Shown: one piece after another, positions 57,116 through 64,000 of the stretch
Layout of the letters: the number at the start of each line of letters is the position of its first letter
How positions within the stretch are numbered: the stretch's first letter is position 1
Assembly (NCBI RefSeq): GCF_024529955.1
Contig: NZ_AP024854.1
Coordinates: 1,736,001-1,800,000 of the forward strand
Direction of reading: 5' to 3'
From: Photobacterium toruni
Lineage (GTDB): Bacteria; Pseudomonadota; Gammaproteobacteria; Enterobacterales; Vibrionaceae
Length of the DNA stretch: 64,000 nt
Program-made: the position numbers and the translations under genes
The notes under the pieces: model-generated
Seen by the model: the letters and a program-made list of their open reading frames with translations, nothing else
Database searches by the model: none
What the model was told of the DNA's origin: nothing

Positions 57116-58516
57116 ATGACTTACGCGCCTGTAACAGACGTATTAAGCGGTAAACTCGCTATCGACAGTGAAGTCACTGTTCGCGGTTGGGTTCGCTCAC
57201 GTCGTGATTCCAAAGCTGGAATTTCTTTCCTTGCCATTTATGACGGCTCTTGTTTCGACCCGATTCAGGCCGTGGTCTCTAATGAGTTAAATAATTATCA
57301 AGAAGAAGTACTAAAATTAACAACGGGTTGCTCTGTTGAAGTCACTGGTACAATTGTTGCTTCTCCTGCTAAAGGTCAAGATTTCGAATTAGCAGCAACA
57401 GCCGTTAAAGTTGTTGGCTGGGTAGAAGATGCTGAAACATACCCAATGGCTAAAACACGCCACTCTATTGAGTATTTACGTGAAGTTGCGCATCTACGCC
57501 CACGCACTAACGTAATTGGTGCTGTAGCCCGTGTTCGTAACTGCCTATCTCAAGCTATTCACCGTTTCTATCACGAGCAAGGCTTCATTTGGATGTCTGC
57601 GCCACTTATCACAGCGTCTGACTGTGAAGGTGCTGGTGAAATGTTCCGTGTGTCTACGCTAGATATGGCAAATTTGCCAATGACAGACAAAGGTGAAGTG
57701 GATTTTGACAAAGACTTCTTTGGCAAAGAAACATTCCTTACTGTATCTGGTCAATTAAATGCTGAAACGTATGCATGTGCACTAAGCAAAGTATACACAT
57801 TTGGTCCAACTTTCCGTGCAGAAAACTCAAACACCAGTCGTCACCTTGCTGAATTCTGGATGGTTGAGCCTGAAGTTGCTTTTGCTGATCTCAACGATGT
57901 AGCAAAACTGGCTGAAGATATGCTGAAATATGTATTTAAAGCCGTACTTGAAGAGCGTCGTGACGATCTTGAATTCTTTGCTTCTCGCATTGATAAAGAT
58001 GTTATCACTCGCCTAGAGCAATTTGTAACGTCTGATTTTGCACAAGTAGACTACACTGATGCAATCAAGATTCTTCAAGATTCTGGCCGTCAGTTTGAGA
58101 ACGATGTTGAGTGGGGCATTGATATGTCTTCTGAGCACGAGCGTTTCCTTGCTGAGCAACACTTCAAAGCACCAGTAATTGTGAAGAACTATCCAAAAGA
58201 CATCAAAGCGTTCTACATGCGTATGAACGAAGATGGTAAGACTGTTGCGGCAATGGATGTACTTGCACCAGGTATCGGTGAAATCATCGGTGGTTCACAG
58301 CGTGAAGAACGTCTTGAACAACTTGATGCGCGTATGATCGAAATGGGTTTAAACCCTGAACACATGGGCTGGTACCGCGATTTACGTCGTTATGGTTCAG
58401 TACCACACTCAGGTTTTGGTCTAGGCTTTGAGCGTCTAGTCTCTTACGTAACGGGTATGAGCAACATCCGTGACGTAATTCCATTCCCACGTACTCCTCG
58501 CTCTGCAAACTTCTAA
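57116..58516 (+). CDS. asnS: Asparaginyl-tRNA synthetase
   Basis: The 466-residue class IIb synthetase has an N-terminal OB-fold anticodon-binding domain (about 15-100, with [13 protein letters not shown]) and the catalytic core with motif 2 ([20 protein letters not shown]) and motif 3 ([15 protein letters not shown]). No archaeal-type insert is present. It is close to aspC as in E. coli, where ompF lies between; here two diguanylate cyclases take that place. A good terminator follows. Confidence 0.97.
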   Translation: MTYAPVTDVLSGKLAIDSEVTVRGWVRSRRDSKAGISFLAIYDGSCFDPIQAVVSNELNNYQEEVLKLTTGCSVEVTGTIVASPAKGQDFELAATAVKVVGWVEDAETYPMAKTRHSIEYLREVAHLRPRTNVIGAVARVRNCLSQAIHRFYHEQGFIWMSAPLITASDCEGAGEMFRVSTLDMANLPMTDKGEVDFDKDFFGKETFLTVSGQLNAETYACALSKVYTFGPTFRAENSNTSRHLAEFWMVEPEVAFADLNDVAKLAEDMLKYVFKAVLEERRDDLEFFASRIDKDVITRLEQFVTSDFAQVDYTDAIKILQDSGRQFENDVEWGIDMSSEHERFLAEQHFKAPVIVKNYPKDIKAFYMRMNEDGKTVAAMDVLAPGIGEIIGGSQREERLEQLDARMIEMGLNPEHMGWYRDLRRYGSVPHSGFGLGFERLVSYVTGMSNIRDVIPFPRTPRSANF

Positions 58517-58537
58517 GTACTCAATGTAATTAGTTAT

Positions 58538-58563
58538 AAAAAACCATCTTCGGATGGTTTTTT
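58538..58563 (+). terminator. Terminator of asnS
   Basis: AAAACCATC, TTCG loop, GATGGTTTT stem with a T run; 21 bases after the stop. Confidence 0.92.
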
Positions 58564-58698
58564 CTTTAGGTTTAGTAGAAAATATAGAATAATCTAATAG
58601 AATCAGTCTTAAATCCTGAAAATGATTTATAAATATTGTATTAATTCTATAAATGGATTAAATTCATAAAAAATAATACAAATAATGAAGTCTTTCAT

Positions 58699-60000
58699 AT
58701 GAAAAAAAAACAAAAAGATATCAATAAGCACTCCATTCTCGTATTAAAAACTTTTTCTTTGCTTTTTTTTATATTCTCTAGTTTCTATCTTATTTACAAT
58801 ATTTATCATCTTGAAAAATTTCAGCGGCGTTATATTGCTCGAATTCAAAATGTATATTCATATACCCGTCGGTTTGGCTCGTATTATAATAACGCTCCAG
58901 AAGAATATAAGATAAAAAATCATTATAAAACAAATAATGTTTCATTAATTGTTAATACAACAAGTAACGTCAAAACGCTTTCGAGTGGTATAGAAAAATT
59001 ACGTTTACAATTAAATCGTCTTACAGATAATAATATATGGACCATTGCTGTCTTTGAAAACCCAGCAGATTATGCGCATTTTGATCCGATTCGACCACAA
59101 TATTTAACCCAGTTTGATGAATATGGCGAAAATTCGGTTATGCATCGTATCGTTCAACGAGAAAACCTCGAGAATACTTATCAATCATTTTATGGATGTA
59201 ATCTCAAACTGACAGAAAGCTATACTGAAACAGGTTCAAAGGTTGAAATTAGAACCCTTTACTACCCTATTTATAACAATAAACATCTTGATGCATTAAT
59301 TGCGATTGATATAAAAAATGATATTCTTTCTAATGAGCTACAACGTTATAATGACACTCATTTAACTATCCTCAACTCTAATAAAACGGGTAATATTTAT
59401 AAAATAGAAGAATTATTACCTTGCTCACAATTAAATCCAATTAATATTGGTATTAGTTTATTTTCTATTTTTAAATTAGCCTTTATCCCAGCTTTAATAT
59501 TAAGCTTTTTATCTAACTCTTTTAAACGTTATTTTATTAAAAAAAGATATGCGATTCAGCGTGATCATATGACAAGATTTTATCGTCGCGATTTTTATGA
59601 AAAAAAATTATTAAAGCAACGTAATTTTAATCTATTAATTATTGATATCGATAATTTTAAAAAAATTAATGATACCTATGGTCATGATATGGGTGATGAA
59701 GTAATTCGTCATCTTGCAATACGCATTAATAATTGTATTCGTAAAAAAGATGTTCCAATTCGTTGGGGTGGAGAAGAATTTATTATTTATTTTCCTAAAA
59801 TTGATCGTCAACAATTGCATTTTAAAGCACAAAAAATCTGTCGCTCTATCGCATCTTTACCTATATTAAATCTTAATGTTACAGTGTCAATTGGTGGTAT
59901 ATCAGCTACAAATATATATTTTAACGATGCTTATAAAGGTGCAGATAAAGCTCTATATCATTCAAAGAATAATGGTAGAAATCAATATACTATTGCCTAA
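58699..60000 (+). CDS. Membrane diguanylate cyclase, first of a tandem pair
   Basis: The 433-residue protein has a membrane helix (about 15-35), a periplasmic sensor domain (about 40-250), a second helix (about 252-275) and a C-terminal GGDEF domain (about 285-433). The active motif GGEEF (357-361) is intact, so it should make cyclic di-GMP from two GTP, and an inhibitory site RKKD (348-351) lies five residues before it. Two periplasmic Cys, Cys167 (FYGCN) and Cys242 (LLPCS), are conserved in the paralogue. The two genes are similar along their whole length. The sensed signal is unknown. Confidence 0.88.
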   Translation: MKKKQKDINKHSILVLKTFSLLFFIFSSFYLIYNIYHLEKFQRRYIARIQNVYSYTRRFGSYYNNAPEEYKIKNHYKTNNVSLIVNTTSNVKTLSSGIEKLRLQLNRLTDNNIWTIAVFENPADYAHFDPIRPQYLTQFDEYGENSVMHRIVQRENLENTYQSFYGCNLKLTESYTETGSKVEIRTLYYPIYNNKHLDALIAIDIKNDILSNELQRYNDTHLTILNSNKTGNIYKIEELLPCSQLNPINIGISLFSIFKLAFIPALILSFLSNSFKRYFIKKRYAIQRDHMTRFYRRDFYEKKLLKQRNFNLLIIDIDNFKKINDTYGHDMGDEVIRHLAIRINNCIRKKDVPIRWGGEEFIIYFPKIDRQQLHFKAQKICRSIASLPILNLNVTVSIGGISATNIYFNDAYKGADKALYHSKNNGRNQYTIA

Positions 60001-60118
60001 AATATATTTCATTTCTATGGATTAAAAATATTTATGGTTAAGATGTATATATTTCACTTTAATTTTCAAAAAAGACCATATAGAATATAATGTTGTATTT
60101 TAATATCTATGGATAACA

Positions 60119-61399
60119 ATGACTGTAAATGGTTTTTTAAAAAAAATATTCGTCTACTTAAAGCTATTTACTTTATTTTTTATGCTATGTTCTTTTTCAT
60201 ATTATATTTATAATATATATCATATTGAAAAATTACAAAATATGTATATCCGTACATTAAATAATGTTTATTCTGTTGCTCGTCGTTTCGGGTCTTTTTA
60301 TAATAATACAGACACAGTCGCCTTAGATAAAGGAACATATATTTTTAATGGTGTCTCAGTCGTTGTCAACACGCCAACCAAAGCAAAAATATTATCCAAA
60401 GGTATCAATAAATTACGCGAAAAAATCAATGACCTTACTGATGATAATACATGGACAGTAGCTGTTTTTGAAACATCATCAGATTATTCACATTTTGACC
60501 CTCTCAGACCTGCTTATTTAAATGGATATGATAAAATAGCTATTAATACTATTGTTAAGAGTGAAGACTTGATAGATACTTATCGTTCATTCTATGGCTG
60601 TAATATAAAATTAACTGATATATATAAAGAGACTGGAACTGATAAAATAATTCGTACGATTTATTATCCAATTTATAATAATAAAAAATTAGACTCTTTA
60701 TTAGCAATAGATATTAAAAATTCTGCATTTAGTAATATATTAACTACATTTAATAATAAAAATATGACAATTATTAGTATGGATAATAATAATATTTACC
60801 ATACAAGTGAATTATTACCCTGCTCAACAGTTAATCCTATTAACTTAGGGCTTAATTTATTTACTCTTTTAAAAGCGACCTTTGTGCCGTCTCTTTTATT
60901 AATGCTTTTATATCATTCATTAATACAACTTATTGCTAATAAACAATTTATTTTACGATATGACCAAATGACACGTTTTTATCGCCGTGATTATTATGAA
61001 AGTAAATTACTTAATCAACATAACTTCAATTTACTAATTATCGATATTGATCATTTTAAAAATGTAAATGATACTTATGGTCATGAAGTTGGTGATGATG
61101 TTATTCGTACTGTCACTAAACGTATTAATAATTGTATTCGAAAAAAGGATATTGCAATTCGTTGGGGAGGTGAAGAGTTTATATTATCATTTACTAATAT
61201 GAGTAAAGAACAACTAAAAATAAAAGCGCAGAAAATATGCGATGCGATCTCTCTCTGTCCTATTTTAGATATGAATATTACTGTTTCTATTGGTGGAATT
61301 AGTACAACTAATATGCATTTTAATGAAGCCTATAAAGCAGCAGATCAAGCCCTTTATTATTCTAAAAATAATGGGCGTAATCAAGCAACTATTATTTAA
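60119..61399 (+). CDS. Membrane diguanylate cyclase, second of a tandem pair
   Basis: The 426-residue protein has the same layout as its neighbour: helix (about 12-32), periplasmic domain (about 35-245), helix (about 246-268) and a GGDEF domain with intact GGEEF (350-354) and I-site RKKD (341-344). Periplasmic Cys161 and Cys235 correspond to those of the first copy. Sequence identity between the two is high in the GGDEF domain and clear in the sensor domain, so they arose by tandem duplication and may respond to related signals. The gene is 118 bases after the first, with no obvious terminator between. Confidence 0.88.
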   Translation: MTVNGFLKKIFVYLKLFTLFFMLCSFSYYIYNIYHIEKLQNMYIRTLNNVYSVARRFGSFYNNTDTVALDKGTYIFNGVSVVVNTPTKAKILSKGINKLREKINDLTDDNTWTVAVFETSSDYSHFDPLRPAYLNGYDKIAINTIVKSEDLIDTYRSFYGCNIKLTDIYKETGTDKIIRTIYYPIYNNKKLDSLLAIDIKNSAFSNILTTFNNKNMTIISMDNNNIYHTSELLPCSTVNPINLGLNLFTLLKATFVPSLLLMLLYHSLIQLIANKQFILRYDQMTRFYRRDYYESKLLNQHNFNLLIIDIDHFKNVNDTYGHEVGDDVIRTVTKRINNCIRKKDIAIRWGGEEFILSFTNMSKEQLKIKAQKICDAISLCPILDMNITVSIGGISTTNMHFNEAYKAADQALYYSKNNGRNQATII

Positions 61400-61573
61400 G
61401 TACTCATAAGGTGAGTTCAATACAAACAATATAATGAATTTTCACTTACAATCATAAAAATGCAATAAAAAAACATAACTATAAAGTCATAAATTTGTGA
61501 CATCCTCTTGTCAACCTTCCATCACTAAGGGTATAAATAGATATAACTCTTTAACTACCCATGGATGATCGAT

Positions 61574-62764
61574 ATGTTTGAAAAGATTGTAGCAGCCCCC
61601 GCAGACCCTATTCTCGGTTTAACAGATGATTTTAAAGCTGATCCTAGAACACATAAAATTAACCTTGGTGTGGGTATTTATAAAAATGAAGCAGGTAATA
61701 CTCCGGTATTAGACACAGTAAAAAAAGCAGAAGCCATTCTATTAGCACAAGAAACAACAAAATCTTATCTAAGCATTCCTGGAACGCCTGAATACGGCCT
61801 CGCAGTGCAGCAACTACTTTTCGGTGCTGATTCTACTCTTATTGCTGAGAAACGTGTTCAGACTGCACAAGCGCCTGGTGGTACAGGAGCATTACGTGTT
61901 GCTGCTGAATTTATTAAACGTCAGCTTGGCGATGTTACGGTTTGGATCAGTAACCCTACATGGGCAAACCATCATGGTGTCTTTGGAGCAGCAGGTTTAG
62001 CGACAAAGACTTACGGTTACTACAATGCCCAAACAAAAGATATCGATTTTGAAGCAATGATTGCTGATTTAAACCAAGCTCAAATTGGGGATGTAGTTTT
62101 ATTCCACGGTTGCTGCCATAATCCAACAGGTATTGATCCAACTAATCAGCAATGGCAAACACTTGCAAAGCTCTGCCTAGAAAAAGAATTACTACCAATG
62201 TTTGACTTTGCTTATCAAGGCTTTGCTCGAGGTGTTGAAGAAGATGCACAAGGGCTACGTATCTTTGCTGATCAAATGCCAGAGCTACTCGTTGCTAGCT
62301 CATTCTCTAAAAACTTTGGACTTTACAATGAGCGTGTCGGTGCCTTTACCTTAGTTGCAAAAAATACTGAACAAGCCGTTATTTCTTTCAGTCAAGTAAA
62401 ATCTATTGCACGTGTTATTTATTCAAATCCTCCAGCTCACGGCGCAGCCATTGTGACACAAATTCTAAACGATGCTGTGCTGCGGGCTGAATGGGAACAG
62501 GAAGTCGCAGAAATGCGTGATCGTATTCAAGAAATGCGCGTATTATTTGTAGCGACACTAAAACAATGTGGTGTTGATACAGACTTTAGTTTTATTGAAC
62601 ACCAAAATGGTATGTTCTCTTTTTCAGGGCTCAATTTAGATCAAGTAAAACGACTAAAAGATGAATTTGCTATCTATATTGTTGGCTCTGGCCGTATCAG
62701 TGTTGCTGGTATGACCAAATCAAATATGCTTCCATTATGTCAAGGTATTGCTGCTGTTTTATAA
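61574..62764 (+). CDS. aspC: Aromatic amino acid/aspartate aminotransferase AspC
   Basis: The 396-residue class I PLP aminotransferase is closely similar to E. coli AspC over its length: APADPILGL near the start, [33 protein letters not shown] and the PLP lysine in [15 protein letters not shown]. It converts aspartate and 2-oxoglutarate to oxaloacetate and glutamate. I chose the ATG at 61574 for agreement with AspC; an ATG three codons earlier is also possible. TyrB is a paralogue with similar motifs, but the place near asnS favours aspC. Confidence 0.9.
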   Translation: MFEKIVAAPADPILGLTDDFKADPRTHKINLGVGIYKNEAGNTPVLDTVKKAEAILLAQETTKSYLSIPGTPEYGLAVQQLLFGADSTLIAEKRVQTAQAPGGTGALRVAAEFIKRQLGDVTVWISNPTWANHHGVFGAAGLATKTYGYYNAQTKDIDFEAMIADLNQAQIGDVVLFHGCCHNPTGIDPTNQQWQTLAKLCLEKELLPMFDFAYQGFARGVEEDAQGLRIFADQMPELLVASSFSKNFGLYNERVGAFTLVAKNTEQAVISFSQVKSIARVIYSNPPAHGAAIVTQILNDAVLRAEWEQEVAEMRDRIQEMRVLFVATLKQCGVDTDFSFIEHQNGMFSFSGLNLDQVKRLKDEFAIYIVGSGRISVAGMTKSNMLPLCQGIAAVL

Positions 62765-62791
62765 TCGGTAATCGTTATAAAATATAATCAC

Positions 62792-62819
62792 AAAAAAGAG
62801 GATATATATCCTCTTTTTT
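62792..62819. terminator. Bidirectional terminator after aspC
   Basis: The stem AAAAAAGAGGATAT and its complement form an almost loopless palindrome with T runs in both directions, between convergent genes. Confidence 0.88.
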
Positions 62820-62841
62820 AACTATCATGATACAAATAATA

Positions 62842-63147
62842 TTAACCAGATTTATTCAATGGCAATATATTACAATAAAGATCATGTTCATAATGCTTCT
62901 CTAATTGCTTACGCCAAGGCCGCTCTGATATTGGTACAAGATAAAACATTTCTCTTGTCGTATCTGTTACAAATGCCATTCCATGCCGCATCACTTCATA
63001 ATGGATATCATGAATATAACCGAGAGAAAAACTTTGCCTCCCTGTCAACATATTAATATCTTCACGACTAAGGGATACTCCCTGTTTTTCTTCTGCAAAC
63101 CGTTCAAGTAGCCAACCAGAAAATTCCTTTGCACTTATCATCGTCAT
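62842..63147 (-). CDS. Hypothetical protein
   Basis: The 101-residue protein has no signal peptide or membrane helix. It begins MTMISAKEFSGWLLERF and contains HDIHYEVMRHGMAFV and an aromatic C-terminal half. I do not recognise a family. A GGAG lies 11 bases before the ATG, and the gene shares a bidirectional terminator with aspC, which supports it being real. Confidence 0.6.
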   Translation of the reverse strand: MTMISAKEFSGWLLERFAEEKQGVSLSREDINMLTGRQSFSLGYIHDIHYEVMRHGMAFVTDTTREMFYLVPISERPWRKQLEKHYEHDLYCNILPLNKSG

Positions 63148-63346
63148 AAGATCATTTTCTCCGAATTCTGCGTACTCCTTGAGAATTACTCTCCATGTTA
63201 ATAGTTATAGCAGAGTAAAAAAAAGTCGCCTCTTTTATGTCTTAAATATAAGAATAGGATAAATGATAACAATGGTATACGGTGAAAAAAAATAATAACT
63301 AGACAAAGATACACCCGCTTCTTAGAGAGAAGCGGATTAACCTAAC

Positions 63347-63709
63347 TTAAAGAGCTTTATAGAATACTTTATTCCCTGCCAATTGAATACGCTCAACCAA
63401 TCCTTCTTCTGTTAGTTTTTTTAATGCACCTGTAGCCCAAGCTGCGGCTTTAGCCTCTTCTTGACCTGCTTGTAGACCAATACCCTTTGGATTTAACCCA
63501 TCTGCATGGCTTACAACAATATCCAATACTTGTTGTTGCTTAGGTGTTAACGTTACAACTGACTTAGAAACAATATTTTTGGCAATTACTGGCGTATCAA
63601 TAACTAATTCAACGTCTGATATCTTTTGAACTGCAAAGACTGTATTGCTTAAAAGAGGTTTCTGTTTATGCAGTTTACGTTGAACATTACGCTTGTGAGA
63701 AATTCTCAT
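63347..63709 (-). CDS. Small protein with a predicted winged-helix domain
   Basis: The 120-residue protein has a basic N terminus (MRISHKRNVQRKLHKQK) and a C-terminal half (about 55-120) that looks like a winged helix: LTPKQQQVLDIVVSHADG, a helix with KAAAWATGALKKLTEEGLVERI and a terminal strand pair. It may bind DNA or RNA. It stands alone. No family or target is known to me. Confidence 0.62.
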   Translation of the reverse strand: MRISHKRNVQRKLHKQKPLLSNTVFAVQKISDVELVIDTPVIAKNIVSKSVVTLTPKQQQVLDIVVSHADGLNPKGIGLQAGQEEAKAAAWATGALKKLTEEGLVERIQLAGNKVFYKAL

Positions 63710-63991
63710 TAATTTTTTACTCCATTACAGTACTTTCTGATCTCCACATTTTCAGCAAGAAAAAGTGAGCGCGTTTTATAACAAAGTTATTTATCAATTA
63801 CCAGTAAACGATTATTTATTCATCAATAAATAATCGTTTACCTACAAGAAAACATTAATTTATAATGATTTTTGTCATTATCAATAAAAATAGACTCAAT
63901 ATTTACATCAACATTCTTCTTTAGAATATACATCTATAATATATATTTAATCATAATGCTAATACTTCAAATAATGTTTCAGGAGTCCGTA

Positions 63992-64000
63992 ATGGAAACA
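63992..64000 (+). CDS. Start of a gene cut by the window end
   Basis: An ATG with AGGAG six bases upstream is followed by two sense codons to the end of the window. The ribosome-binding site is strong, but the product cannot be named. Confidence 0.45.

Overview
The window is a contiguous piece of a low-GC gammaproteobacterial chromosome. Gene content and protein sequences point to Vibrionaceae, most likely Photobacterium or a close relative (inference; no rRNA gene is present). The core is housekeeping: thrS-infC-rpmI-rplT, pheST, ihfA and btuCD in an order close to that of Escherichia coli, the divergent bioA/bioBFCD locus, asnS...aspC, ribE...norM, htpX, mlc and queE. I saw no insertion sequence, prophage or CRISPR array.

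Layout. 1-4.1 kb: the 3' part of a DsbA-like thiol oxidase, then btuD, btuC, astE and ihfA on the minus strand. 4.5-13.5 kb: the translation block (pheT, pheS, rplT, rpmI, infC with an ATT start, thrS). Plus-strand accessory genes split it between pheS and rplT: two paralogous small membrane proteins separated by a perfect 53-bp palindrome, and a GNAT acetyltransferase. 13.7-22.2 kb: a fructosamine-kinase-like gene, a CPXCG zinc-ribbon protein, ribE, an overlapping four-gene sugar-transfer operon (unknown membrane-anchored protein, GtrB-like, GtrA-like, GT-C/PIG-V-like), norM, and DUF3080 and DUF5062 genes. 22.4-22.95 kb: five near-identical tandem tRNA-Val(GAC) genes.

23-36.8 kb: apbE, an AbgT-family transporter with pepT, an alkaline phosphatase behind a strong Pho box, a lipoprotein/ABC/permease export operon, an APC amino-acid permease, an outer-membrane barrel protein, and a CNNM/CorC-type protein preceded by a candidate structured RNA leader. 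36.8-42.5 kb: small secreted or Cys-rich proteins, tRNA-Ser(TGA), an Ap4A phosphorylase, a TPR membrane protein and htpX. 42.5-48.4 kb: biotin genes and a Lon-N-domain protein. 49-54.7 kb: lactate permease, the lldEFG (lutABC) iron-sulfur lactate oxidation complex and a LysR regulator. 54.7-64 kb: mlc, queE, asnS, two tandem membrane diguanylate cyclases, aspC, two small minus-strand genes and the first codons of a further gene.

The parts most worth following up are the GtrB/GtrA/GT-C operon inserted between ribE and norM, the mutually exclusive hairpins ahead of the CorC-like gene, the tandem diguanylate cyclases with a conserved periplasmic Cys pair, the Cys-rich paralogues flanking an Ap4A phosphorylase and a tRNA gene, and the long palindrome between the small-membrane-protein paralogues. 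All functional assignments are by reading motifs and recalling family sequences; no database search was run.
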